A stretch of 64,000 nucleotides of DNA from Adiantum capillus-veneris (Eukaryota; Streptophyta; Polypodiopsida; Polypodiales; Pteridaceae). A program made the position numbers and the translations under genes. The stretch is from assembly GCA_014529385.2 (NCBI GenBank), contig CM043945.1, positions 94,375,112-94,439,111 of the forward strand, given 5' to 3'. Shown here in pieces: positions 11,261 to 21,538 of the stretch. The notes beneath the pieces are model-generated. The model was not told the DNA's origin, searched no databases, and worked only from the letters and a program-made list of their open reading frames with translations. Position 1 is the first letter of the stretch; every line of letters starts with the position of its first letter.

Positions 11261-12845
11261 GTGGTGGCTGACGCTCTAAGTCGTATGTTGGCGATCAATT
11301 CTCTCTTGTTCACGGAACTTCGTAGTAAATTTTTGGATTCTCTCAAAGGTAAATATGAGCACGATGAAGCATATTCCAAAGTGTGGAGACATGTACAAAT
11401 GAGGGATCCTTTTCACTCCAATGATGGTAGTGTAACGTTAACCTCCACACCTAGTTCCCCTCTATCGAGTGATGAACTACAACGATGGAAGCATTTCACC
11501 ATCAACAATGGGTACCTACTCCATAAGGGGAGAGTTTGTGTACCGATGGACACAGAAATTCGGCGCCAAATTCTTTATGAATGTCATGATAGTCCAAGTA
11601 CAGGGCACTCGAGTATTAGAAAGACTTACGCTCTTGTACAACGATAGTTTTACTGGCCAAGTATATATGGATTTGTCCAAGCTTATGTCTTGCATTGCCA
11701 AAAATGTCAAGTTAACAAAGTAGAGTTCCTGAAAGCAGGGGGACTCTTATATCCTTTGGAGATTCACAATGGAAAGTGGAAAAGTATCTCTATGGACTTT
11801 ATTGTGGGTTTACCAACCACTGTACGAGGTCATGACTCGGTATGGGTGGTCGTAGACCGGTTTACTAAACTATGTAAGTTTATTCCAACCAAATCAACGA
11901 TTAAGACACCAGAACTAGCCAAGTTATTGGTGGACAATCTATACAAGTTGTATGGTTTTCCAAGTAACATTGTCAGTGACCGTGATCCCAAGTTTAACAG
12001 TCATTTTTGGAGGGCTTTGTTCAAACGATTGGGTACACAACTAAACCTCAGTACAACCAATCATCCAGAAATAGATGGATAGACTGAATGAGTTAACCAA
12101 GATCTAGAGAATATTCTAAGAGCATACGTCAACAAAAAAATAATTACCTATTCTCGAGTTTGTCTACAATAGTGCTAAGCATGTCACAACTGGATTTAGT
12201 CCTTTCAAGCTCATGTATGGGTTTCAACCTAGGTCACCTGTTATGGTGGGGTTGGCAACCAAAAAGCTCCAGCAGGTTAAGGATTTTCTCCAAGACCACA
12301 TGGATATGCTGAAACTCGCTCATTAGAACGTCCAACAAGCGCAGGATCGGTATAAGAAGTATGCTGATGAGAAACATCGGCAAGTTACCTTCGAGGAAGG
12401 GGAGAAAGTATTTTTACGTGTGCCACAACATTCAGAAAGTCTGAAAACTGGGCCAACACCTAAATTATCTCCCCAATATTGTGGGCCTTTCAAAATACTC
12501 AAGCGAGTAGGTGATCGTGCCTACAAATTATTGCTACCTACACATTCTCGTATTCATCCGGTATTTCATGTAAGTCGTTTACATAAGCAGTTACATGGGG
12601 ACGACAATGTCATTGACCAACAGATTTTGGTTGATTTTGTTGAACCTCCTACCTTACCGCATGAACCTAAATGTGTTCTTGACTATCATGAGTTATGTAC
12701 GTGTCATCATGTATGTTAACAAGCCTTAATTAAGTGAAAGGATCGACCTGAGGAAGGTGCCACTTGGGAAAACATTAGTGTTCTTAAGAAGAAGTTCCCC
12801 ACTTTTGTTTTCGAGGAAGAAAATTCTTCTTTAAGGGGGGAGTAA
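11261..12845 (+). pseudogene. E1 integrase with chromodomain-like C-terminus
   Basis: Integrates the cDNA. The frame 11261-11647 carries the end of RNase H (VADALSRM) and the H2C2 zinc module (CHDSPSTGHSSIRKTYALV). The core follows at 11690-12082: MDFIVGLPTTVRGHDSVWVVVDRF with the first Asp, then NIVSDRDPKFNSHF with the second Asp. The Glu region is reached as HPEIDG followed by a stop and TE. Frame 12420-12845 has the GPFKILKRVGDRAYKLLLP and HPVFHVSRLHK motifs of the integrase C-terminus. It then has ATWENISVLKKKFPTFVFEE, typical of the chromodomain tail. A TGA stands where IKW-K would have Trp. The final TAA (12843-12845) abuts the 3' LTR. Confidence 0.88.
12833..12842 (+). other. E1 polypurine tract
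   Basis: AAGGGGGGAG three bases before the 3' LTR. The same bases encode the last residues of pol. Confidence 0.9.
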
Positions 12846-12998
12846 TGTCTGGACAACGACAAGGCCAGACTAGACAAGGGCAAGGCCGGGCTAGGCAGTG
12901 TGGAAAGGGAGTCCAACTAGGGCAAAGGGCTAGGAGCCATGCTATATAGTGGGTGGTTGGGAGGTGGACTCCTAGGTTCTAGTTCCCCTTGTCTAACA
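12846..12998 (+). repeat. 3' LTR of E1
   Basis: A 153-bp LTR, TGTCTGGACAAC to TGTCTAACA, the same length as the 5' copy with seven substitutions. It is followed by TCTTG, a near copy of the 5' flank TCTTA. Confidence 0.95.
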
Positions 12999-13208
12999 TC
13001 TTGTTGTAGATGCAAACTCCAAAGCTCTTGTGAAAAAATTGTGGTCTTTACTTTTGTTTCCATCAGCTTCTTCAAACCTGTCGATAAAGATGTTTTTTGG
13101 TATTTGTGCGAGCTCCTTATCTGATACATGGGATTTCTCATTTGATGAAAAATCTACCACCTGATGAGGTGGTGCTTCCCACTGCTTTGTTGGTTGTCTA
13201 CGAGGCAT
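12999..13208 (-). pseudogene. E0 third ORF, N-terminal part
   Basis: The start of the E0 third ORF on the minus strand, ATG at 13208-13206, running into the E1 insertion at 12999 and resuming at 7148. It begins MPRRQPTKQWEAPPHQVVDF and includes KELAQIPKNIFIDRFEEADG. The E2 third ORF begins similarly with M-G-R-R-K. The two bases before the ATG are AG and the preceding bases are pyrimidine-rich (GGTCTTAG then ATG), resembling a splice acceptor exactly at the start codon. Function is not known. Confidence 0.6.
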
Positions 13209-13421
13209 CTAAGACCAGATAGCCCAAAAATTAGATCCCAAAATTGGTCAACAAGTTGTCAAAAAAAGTTTTTTAAAAAAAGCAAATTGTGACCATAAAA
13301 CAAAAAATGAGTATAACTGGATCAAAACAAGTCCAAATTTGTCCAAATTTCACCAATGCATCTAGGGTAGCTACAAGCACTAGGCCACAAACTGCTATAG
13401 GTCAATTCTAGCTCAGGGGGT

Positions 13422-14576
13422 CATGGATTGAGATCCATGCTTGAGAGAATCTTGAACTTCTAGTAGTACCACTTGATCAAGTAGGAGTTAGGGAATGCTA
13501 TGAATTTGGATCACTAGTTGGGATTTAATGTAAGATTTTGGATTTTTTCTCTGAGTTAGGGATTTTGGCATCTTGGCATAGCTTTTGCAATCCAAACTTA
13601 CTTGAGATTCTAGGGCTAGGTTGTCCTTGGTAGTTGGGACTTGATGATCTAGTTTTTACTTGTGTAGCTCTCAGGGGGTCATGGATCATGATCCATGTTG
13701 GATAGCCATCTGGGATGAAACTTTGGGATCTTGTTCCTATAGTCTATTCTAACACATTAGTGAGGTTATATTTTCAAATTTCAACAAGTTTATCTCTAGT
13801 TTCCTCAATTTCCCAATAGTATGGTCTGATTTGGTCCGACTTTGCCATATGTGGTTTTGGGCGGCACTTTGGATTATCGATTGTGGTTAATCTATTTGGC
13901 ATTTGGCTTTGTTGATAATTGGAATTGAAGAAGTACCCCAATCCCAGCTGCTTGTTGAGTTTTATGTAATTTGGAGTTTGTTTAAAAACTTCAAGCCCTT
14001 TGGCAAGTTTGAGTCCACTCTCAAGCACTTATTAGCATTCCTTTGGTCAAGTTTCCAAACTTTCATTTTTTGTTACAACTTGTTCAAAATCACAAATTCT
14101 ATACTTTGCACTTTGACTTTGCTCACTTTGACATGTACGGCTCTTGAGATAAGAAAACAACCACAATTGGACACACATCGCAATCCATGTTCTGACACCA
14201 TTTTTGACAAGACTTACAAGTTTTCTTCTAGGCATGTTTCCTAAGCTATTGGAGCACTTTTTATTGAAATTGGGTCCATTTTTCCCAAACACGGATGAAA
14301 TTGACCATTTGCATATTGAAAACCCCATTTCCATTGATTTTTGTGGATCTCAATGTCCATTTTGGGCCAAATTTGAAGGACACGTTCCCCAAAGTAGCAT
14401 TAAACTATCTATGTTATCAGTTCCCTAATTGGCCATGTTGGGGGACATGGATTGAGATCCATGTTTTGCAACATTAATTTTCTATGATTGCAACAGTGCA
14501 AAGGTGACTTCATTAGCATGTATTTGTTCCACTTTTTCTTGCAATTGGAGATGGGGGTCATGGATCGCAATCCATA
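13422..14576 (-). repeat. E0 palindrome array (CATGGAT core)
   Basis: Four palindromes with the same core lie in an otherwise noncoding 1.2 kb. CATGGATTGAGATCCATG occurs at 13422-13439 and again at 14446-14463. The perfect 18-bp palindrome CATGGATCATGATCCATG is at 13680-13697. CATGGATCGCAATCCATA is at 14559-14576. A degenerate half lies at 14174-14189. Three of the four are preceded by GGGGGTC or a close variant. Several intervals are near 250-270 bp. The array ends about 210 bp upstream (minus strand) of the third ORF start, as in E3, although E3 uses a different core. Confidence 0.8.
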
Positions 14577-14599
14577 TTCCACCCCATTTCCAGACTGTG

Positions 14600-15999
14600 A
14601 TTACATGGTTGGATTCTGCCAAGTGAGGAGATTATTTTCATGTACTTGTTTTGAGATTTGACTTTGGTTTGCCTTCCCAAAAGACTTCTGCCAATTTTCA
14701 CAAATGCCTTTCTTGATTTGATTAATGCAATTTTTTTGTCAGTTTTTGTGCATTTTTTACCATTCAAGATTCTTCATGCACTTAAGGAGCATACATTTGA
14801 AACTAGTGTGGTCTAAAGGTCCAGGATGGCTGTAGCAAGCAAGAAAGCGGCAAGAACTCAAGGTCAAAAAATCTCTCTCTCTATGTCTCTCTCAAAGTGT
14901 CAATTTGTAATGAGATCTAATTTGCCCATTCTGCCTATATGTGTCCGACTTACCCCAAGTACATTTTGCATACTTACCTTAGTTGGCCACATTTTGCATG
15001 TCATACCACCTACGACTCAGACGACTTGTTGTTTGGACCTTTGATCGTCATCTGCTATTGATTATGCAATTTTGATCAGTTTGAAACTAGCCCAAAATTT
15101 GATTTGTGTCAAATCACTCTGTATTTTTCATGCTCAAAGCTCTTGCTTTGTAGGTTTGGTGTTTTCTTTCAGAACTTGATTCCGAACTTCTTGGATCTGC
15201 TTATTAATTTTTTATCATTATTAGGTTAAAAAGAAAAAAATTTACTAAAAATAATTATTACTTGGCCAAACATTTTTCCAAAAATATTCCTCACATTCAT
15301 ACGTACATACTCTCACTCTCAGTATCTCTTCCATTGAAATTTGTCGATATGGCTCATTACTTTGCCAAATATGAGTAAATCTTCCAAGAATGGTCAAAAA
15401 AAGTTGAAAGCATCAAACACACTTTATACATCATACACATAATCTCTTAATCATCTTGCAGCCTATCATCTTGCAATGTGCTGCATCGGCTATTGTAGCC
15501 ACTATTGTTACTTCCTTTCCCATTCTGATTCACCCCAGATGAAGGTCTATGTGAGGTACATGGGCAAAAAAAATGTGTCTATCCATAGACTTGTAAGGTG
15601 GGTAGCACGGTGCGGTGCAAGATGTGTCGTGAACAAATTGTTCGGTGATTTTTGATGGCGATGTTTCCTCCTGTGCGTGTTTTCCAAATAGAAGCTGTTG
15701 AAGCTATGCCCTTTCTTTAATTATTGGTTTTGTGATTAGCCATTACGTGGCTGAGAGATTATTGTTTTTTCTTTAGGCATCCATTTTAGGGTTGTTTCCA
15801 AAGGTTGCATCAAGATCGGGTTGTTTGTTGGTTTTTGTTGGCATTTCCATCTAGATGTTGTTGATTTTTGCGGTAGCTCCGCTTTGGATTTTGGAACCCA
15901 TTTGCAGTTAGTTGATCCTGTTGAAGCTTAAATTAGTTAAGTTTTGGTGCTGATTTGGTTTAGGTTTGTTGATTTTGGCACTTGAAAACCTATTTGGCG
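14600..15999 (-). other. E0 noncoding spacer
   Basis: AT-rich, no coding motif on either strand. By position it corresponds to the E3 spacer between the post-integrase protease-like ORF and the palindrome array. Confidence 0.5.
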
Positions 16000-16762
16000 G
16001 AGTGAGGCCAAGGATCAAGTTACAAGCATTGTCTTTGGAATCCATAGCTGAGTTGGTTTTGATGCCGTGATTGATTTTCGAATCCAGACTTTACTCTTCT
16101 TCTGGTTACGTTCACTTGAATTTTTTTGTCCATCCCAAATGTGATATTTCTGCATGAATGGCGTAACATAAGATTGGTCTTTGAAAAAATGATAAAGGGC
16201 ATCATCCTTCCAATCTGGAACAGCTTTGTAAATCCACACCCATGAAACTCCCAAAATGATGCGCTCATTGAGATCTGTGTCAGCATAATGTGGAACCAAT
16301 GTGAGCATTAGTTTCCATTAATGTTAATTGAGACATTCATTTGTTCCAAACTAGCCATGGTTTCCTTATTGGCTGCTTTGAGTTCAATCTGGGTTGTTTT
16401 CAATCATCAACTCTGATAATTTGAGGTAGTTTGAATATTTCATTGCATTGACATGTGCTCCGATGTCCACAAGTTCCCTTTCAGTTGTTCCATCGGGTTA
16501 GCCTGACATTGATCCAAACATCCATACCGCCAAGCCAAGGTACTCAACTCAAACTATTGCAATAGAAGGTTGTGGTTGTTGTTGTTCCTTCGATTTTAAC
16601 TTTTGCAGTTTAGCCTCCTCATGTGCTTGATCTTTGACTGTTTGAGCTCTTTTCTCTCGCTCCTTAGCTAGAATGTATATTTTCGAGCATGTCGATAGTG
16701 AGAGTTTGTTTATACTTTTTCAATCTATCACCATTTATCCAATTAGACATCACTTCTCCCTC
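16000..16762 (-). pseudogene. E0 integrase C-terminal edge and downstream retropepsin-like domain
   Basis: The minus strand from 16762 reads MSNWINGDRLKKYKQ, aligning with MANWNNGCRLKKYN in the integrase C-terminal domain of E3. After a Lys/Gln-rich stretch it has WLGGMDVWINVRL. In a shifted frame follows LVDIGAHVNAMKYSNYLKL, a retropepsin-type active-site region that keeps the Asp. It ends with LGVSWVWIYKAVPDW, then KVWIRKS and LWIPKT repeats. All pieces have counterparts at 57240-57830 in E3. Several frameshifts break it. As it lies after integrase it is a second protease-like domain, not the gag-pol protease. Its function is unknown. Confidence 0.65.
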
Positions 16763-16767
16763 TAATG

Positions 16768-17554
16768 TGTTAGGGTAAGCTTACGCTTGTGGCACCACAT
16801 GGTAATGACCCCTTATTACTAGGATGGATGAAGAGATGGCATGGTCCAGTGAGAGAAGGATGCAACCTCTCTGTCTGGGGGATTCACTCTACATACAAAA
16901 TGGGACGGCACTTGCGAGTGGATAACTTTGATAAAATCCCTATATACAACTCGTGTTAAGGAATATGACCTCCCTTTCTACGCTTATATGACAATCAATG
17001 AACAAAACTATCATACCCCTCTCTTACATGTAAGATGTAGGTCTCATATGATCTAACTGAGTAAAACTAGTCAAAGAGTGTGTAGCATCGTGATTGGCAT
17101 TGTACTAAGGAGCCACTTCCCACTAGCGGCCTATGCATTGACACATTTCTCAAGGAAACCAAAAAATTATTTGGCTCAAGTTTGTGTAGCCAAAAGCAAA
17201 TGCACGAGTTTGCTAGGACAATGGAAAAGGCAAGCTTGATAAGGAAGACAGTACCAATACTCAGTTATCTACGCCAGTACCCATGAGGTATGACCTCACT
17301 TGTTGGTGCCTCGATGTAAAATCACTAAGCCTACTTAAGAGGCTTCTTTCTAATCAATCACTTACACTTTGAGTTATAATCATTGTGTCTATACTCTCTA
17401 TCTTTATGCTTTCGCTTATGGCATAGCCTAAACCCTAATCCTAATCTCTATAACCCTAATCTCAACACCATGGTGAAGCTAAGGCTCCATCCACCATAGC
17501 CTATGCTAACCATTGGTGATTACGGAGTCACGCTTCCATGCCCCAATTCCAATA
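16768..17554 (+). repeat. 5' LTR of E5
   Basis: About 787 bp. The first about 140 bp and the last about 230 bp match the 3' LTR closely. The middle (about 16913-17320) is absent from the 3' copy. It includes the telomere-like run CCTAAACCCTAATCCTAATC and ends GGAGTCACGC...CCCCAATTCCAATA. Confidence 0.85.
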
Positions 17555-17556
17555 AG

Positions 17557-17570
17557 TGGTATTAGAGCCA
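17557..17570 (+). other. E5 primer binding site (initiator tRNA-Met type)
   Basis: TGGTATTAGAGCCA differs from the plant initiator-Met primer consensus TGGTATCAGAGCCA at one base. Confidence 0.9.
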
Positions 17571-17945
17571 GGTTTTGTACCTAGGCTTATCACTCAACCA
17601 ACCTCTATGTTCATTAGCTTAATAATATCAATCCCTAATCACCACTTGGTGACAAGCATGCTCCACTACCCTTTGGTGACTAGGAGAAGCAAAAGTCACA
17701 TTCAGCAGCGAAGCCTTGCATAATAAGCCCTTGCATTTAGTGTAATTTTTACATAATTATCATCGTCAATTACTTAGATTTTAGCTTACATTACGTTGCA
17801 TTACTTGTGTGTGGAGCAAGTGCTCGTCAAGAGCTTTTGGACCATCGTATATTTTCTCTAATCAAATTCCATTTGAGAAATTAATTGGGCGATCAAATTG
17901 GTGCATCATTAGCCTCTAGTATTCTTGCAGCAGCTCAAAAGAAAC

Positions 17946-17989
<44 letters not shown>

Positions 17990-19813
17990 TCCTTTTTTTT
18001 GCTCCATTTAATGATCATCACCTTATTTTCATACCACCATGTTTTTCTTTGTGAGACCCGCGAGGTGGGATCCCCTCAAATAGGAAGTCAAAAGCACCTA
18101 AACGGTCACTCACACACAAAGGAAGTTTATTGGTGGACCTTAAAGGAGCACAGTGGAGCCATTGTTTATGACTTGCATTTTGTTGTTGTTAAAGCACCAA
18201 AGCGCTGCATTTAAGTTTTGCCAAGACGTTTGTAGTCAGTAGCTCATCCTATTTCAAGGCTCCTTCAATTCCCAGCTCATACAGTGAGCTCTTATTAAGG
18301 AATCAAAACTTGCAAGACAAAGGTCTTGGGCATATGAAGACAAAGGCATGGCCCTTTGTGCTTATCCACCAGCATCTGTAGAACTACAGACGGGTACTTG
18401 TTACACAACTCACTGCCTGCAATTCAAAACCTACACGAGTTTTGTCGCTCACTGTCTGCTAGCCGGAGCTTGGTTGGTTAGAGGAGGACAGTCACTGAGT
18501 GTGGAAAAGGTGGTTGCTCTCACCTCACTCCACTTTCATCACTGACATCACAAACAGTGTTAGTTTGGCACTTGCTCGACTCACAAAATCACCATCTTCT
18601 CCCATCAATCTTAAGCCTGCAGAGCCCGTTGCCACATCACAATCAATTTTTGGTGCATCTCTGTCAAATCCCATCACACTTGAGCATCTCTCCATCGTCA
18701 TTCACCTTGTGGCTACGTGCTCCAAGTTCTAACACTCCAAGCTACTCATCCTTAGCCCGTGCTCTTCATCTTCAGATTTCCAAGTCGCACCCCTTGACAC
18801 CTGCAAATGCCCATGCTCTTGTCGCCCACAAACTCAACCTCGACAGCTAGAAAGTGGGTTGATTTCCTCTCCATATGCCTCCAAGCCCTCTTTCCCTTGT
18901 TGTTTCCGAGATTTTTCTCTTTATGCAAAAGGCATAAAGTCGGCCCAAAGGCCTCATTCCTGCATCCATTAAGCTCAAATTCTCAAGCCTGTTACGCAAT
19001 GATTCCCACAAGAAGAAGGGCATCATCAAATAGCTTCAAAGAGAATTTTAAACCTCCACATCAAGCATTCAAATCTATTTTTTGGGTTTCAAAGGGTTCT
19101 CTCTCATTGCACTACAGAATTTGGTAGTCGTCGTGAAGAGGTGCTTCTCAAAAGAGAAGAGTAGCTTCACATTTTTCCAATGAATTCCCTTTTGTAAAAT
19201 CCCTTGAGGTTTCATTTTCACGGAGCACACTTTGACATGTATAGAAACATTTGTGTTACAACATGGGATCTAGACGTAGCCTATACGTCATATATATAGT
19301 AAGACTGCCCACCAATTGCACACACACAAGCATCACGTTTGAAATGTATGTGTACTTTGCACCATCGGTCATAAAGACTGCATCCTCAACAATCCGGACC
19401 GATGAAGAAGAACAACATGACTACCTGAAAATGACGACGACAAAGTTCACGACATGAAGATAAAGACAAAGACTATGAAGCGGGCGACAATATCAATCTT
19501 TCTCCAATAAATTAAAAGTACCCATGAATGATGTATTACCCTAGGTCATTAGAGAACCTACCTTAAGTCTCTTTTGGGAACCACAGTGATGAATCCAATA
19601 GAGAACCTCTATGATGTATCATGATGCATTGAACCAAGGTTTTTGAATCCATTGAGAATCGCCACATGTATCCAGTTGGGAACCATGAAATGTTAAATCC
19701 AGTGAGAACCAACATGTTGAATCAAGGTAGCTGAATCCTATAAACATAGGAGTGTTTTATGACAAAAACAACAGATTTGTATTGTGTCCCAAGCGTTGGA
19801 TGAAGGGGGTGAT
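17571..19813 (+). other. E5 noncoding interior
   Basis: No gag, protease, RT or integrase motif on either strand. Open frames (17885-18214, 18557-18850, 18807-19127) have no recognisable domain. Repeated near-identical phrases of the form 'GAATCCA-TTGAGAA' occur at 19570-19740. The last bases before the 3' LTR, TGAAGGGGGTGAT, are the likely polypurine tract. Confidence 0.7.
17949..17986. repeat. (GT)n microsatellite
   Basis: Nineteen uninterrupted GT units inside the E5 interior. Confidence 0.97.
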
Positions 19814-20422
19814 TGTTAGGGTAAGCCCACACTTGTGGCACCACATGGGAATGACCCCTTGTTTACTAGGATGGATGATGAATTGACATGGTCCAATGAG
19901 ACAAGGATGCAACCTCTCTGGCCAATGATTTAAAAGCACCAAGCCTACTTAAGAGGCTTATTTCTAATCAATCACTTGCACTTTGAGTTTTAATCATTGT
20001 GTCTATACACTCTACCTTTATGCTCTTGCATTTGGCATAGCCTAAACCCTAATCCTAATCTCTCTAACCCTAATCTCAACACCATGGTGAAGCTAAGGCT
20101 CCACCCACTATAGCCCACGCTAACCATTGGTGATTATCTCGGGGGGTTCACTGTGTGTAAAACTACCATATCACGTGCGTTCAAAACATGTTTGTAAAAC
20201 CCCTTATCTATGAATTTGTTAAGAATATAATGTACCCTTTTCTTTTAAAATCTGTAAGTTTTTTTCAAATTTGAAAAAATAATGCCCTTCTGTATATATA
20301 TTTCTGTAAGTTTCAAGAACTTTAAATACCCTTCTGTTGAACTCACGTGATAAGTTACATTTTTATAAGGTGACCTCCCCGGGGTGATTATGGAGTCACA
20401 CTTTCGCTCCCCAATTCAAATA
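19814..20422 (+). repeat. 3' LTR of E5, split by a MITE
   Basis: LTR sequence at 19814-20137 and 20392-20422, interrupted by a 245-bp MITE. It lacks the roughly 400-bp middle of the 5' LTR, joining CCTCTCTG directly to GCCAATGATTTAAAAGCACC. Confidence 0.85.
20138..20382. mobile_element. Mutator-like MITE with 9-bp TSD
   Basis: A 245-bp insertion flanked by perfect 9-bp direct repeats GGTGATTAT (20129-20137 and 20383-20391). The ends are imperfect terminal inverted repeats: left CTCGGGGGGTTCAC and, about 20 bp in, TATCACGTGCGTTCAA. The right end read in reverse gives CCGGGGAGGTCAC and TATCACGTGAGTTCAA. There is no ORF. The 9-bp TSD and TIRs of about 50 bp fit the Mutator superfamily. It is not present in the 5' LTR, so it inserted after E5. 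Confidence 0.85.
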
Positions 20423-20748
20423 TAATTTTGAGTTGGACTACCCCACTTGGTGATATGTCATTGATCACAAATGGACTCTTACCCCGCTTTTTAAGCTTGG
20501 AATGTTGCTTAAGGGTGTAGACTAACACATAGTTACCCTTTTGAAATTTCGTGTTTTCACATGTTGGTCATGGAATTGTCTCATTTGTCCTTTTTGTGCA
20601 TACATTGCTATAACCGACTAGAGTCTAGTCTCATCCAATTGCACTAGCTAGTACAATCTATTAGACAACTCATATTAAATCCATTGCAAGTTTTGAGCTA
20701 CACGTAGTGTAGGAATCAAGAATTCTACCGGCAATATTGCATTTATTT
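20423..20748 (-). pseudogene. E0 integrase C-terminal part
   Basis: The minus strand from about 20742 reads NAILPVEFLIPTLRVAQNLQ, then AMYAQKGQMRQFHD, then (shifted) PFVINDISPSGVVQLKI. These match DAILPIEFLLQTLREAKNLE, AHIYAQKRKQKQFF and PFVIEDVSPSGAVKLST of E3 in the same order. So this is the post-catalytic part of integrase including its C-terminal domain. About 160 residues that should precede it are missing between here and 28891 on the other side of E4. Confidence 0.75.
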
Positions 20749-21510
20749 TGAGTAATTTGGCAAAATGGACAGCGCCATCGCGTCCGGAACGGCCCAAAAC
20801 CCCAGTCTACAAGGTCAAAGTGCTCAAATCCGACCTCGGATGAGCAGTTTACGGCCAAAACAGGCTCCAAAAACCCCAAAAACACACCTGCGGCTGTTCC
20901 TTCTCTCTTCTCCACGTTTTTTCTGGTCTTCTCTCTGTTTTTTCAGTTCCCACACTTAGCTTTATTACTTGGCACCCTTGGCCTTTTAGATGACCTCAAA
21001 CGGACCCCGAACAGGCCAAAAACTGACCTCGCAGTGCATAATTGTCACCTTTTTGCATCATCGGCACACCTGGCACTCAGCTTTTTCCAATAATGAGTCT
21101 CGCCACCACATGAAGTGGCCCCAAAACATGGTCCTCATGATGACCTTTCTGCATAATTATCACAAGAAAACATCCACGTCGTGTCTGTACTCATCCACGT
21201 GCAAATATTGACCCCATTCGCCGTCTTGACGCCACTAGATGCCATCTGACGCACCTGTTGACCTCATGTCATCGACCCGCGGATATCTTTCTCGAGAAGT
21301 TTATGCGCTACCAACTCCTCCTTATTGTAGAAAAAACACACTAGTACTGATAATGGTGAAAATCGCTGCACTATGTACATGTTGTCCTACCTGTACACAT
21401 GTGGGCCCCACGTAACCACCTGGCTATGGAAATTGGGTAATCCTTTATTCGATGCACCATGCATGTGTATGTACATATGCGCAATCCCTTGCTCAAAAAA
21501 ACTCCTGACA
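20749..21510 (-). repeat. 3' LTR of E4, probably truncated
   Basis: This 762-bp copy matches 28127-28890 with roughly 28 substitutions by eye. It starts (minus strand) TGTCAGGAGTTTTTTTGAGC. Homology stops at 20749. The right copy appears to continue another 370 bp to the primer site, so the left one has lost its terminal part. Confidence 0.8.
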
Positions 21511-21513
21511 TAA

Positions 21514-21527
21514 TTTGCCCATCCCCT
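21514..21527 (-). other. E4 polypurine tract
   Basis: The minus strand reads AGGGGATGGGCAAA followed by TTA and the LTR start TGTCAGG. Confidence 0.8.
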
Positions 21528-21538
21528 AGCCTGCTAGA

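Larger units (their letters stand above)
7149..12998 (+). mobile_element. E1: Ty3/gypsy chromovirus-type LTR retrotransposon
   Basis: A complete 5.85-kb element inserted in the third ORF of E0. It has 153-bp LTRs at 7149-7301 and 12846-12998 that differ at 7 positions by my count. Both begin TG and end CA. An initiator-Met-type primer site follows the 5' LTR and a polypurine tract precedes the 3' LTR. Flanking 5-mers are TCTTA (7144-7148) and TCTTG (12999-13003), a TSD with one mismatch. Domain order is gag zinc knuckle, protease, RT, RNase H, integrase, then a chromodomain-like C-terminus, as in chromoviruses. Coding is broken by several stops and frameshifts. The LTRs are very short for a gypsy element with full gag-pol. 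Confidence 0.95.
16768..20422 (+). mobile_element. E5: non-autonomous LTR retrotransposon
   Basis: LTR copies starting TGTTAGGGTAAGC at 16768 and 19814 flank a 2.26-kb interior without gag or pol motifs. An initiator-Met-type primer site starts at 17557 and a purine tract precedes the 3' LTR. The flanks TAATG (16763-16767) and TAATT (20423-20427) fit a 5-bp TSD with one mismatch, if the LTR ends at CAATA. Joining the flanks restores the E0 reading QLKI...EGEVMSNW, confirming insertion in E0. The element must depend on another for transposition. The 3' LTR contains a MITE. Confidence 0.85.

Noticed and set aside
17440-17462. CCTAAACCCTAATCCTAATC run as an interstitial telomere repeat
   Set aside because: Only degenerate, and repeated at the same offset in the other E5 LTR (about 20040), so it is simply LTR sequence.
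20749-20760. TGAGTAATTTGG as the true outer end of the E4 LTR
   Set aside because: It mimics a TG start shared by both copies. The right copy has no primer site there, while a TGGCGCC primer site with CTCACA before it lies 370 bp further, and there is no TSD at 20744-20748.
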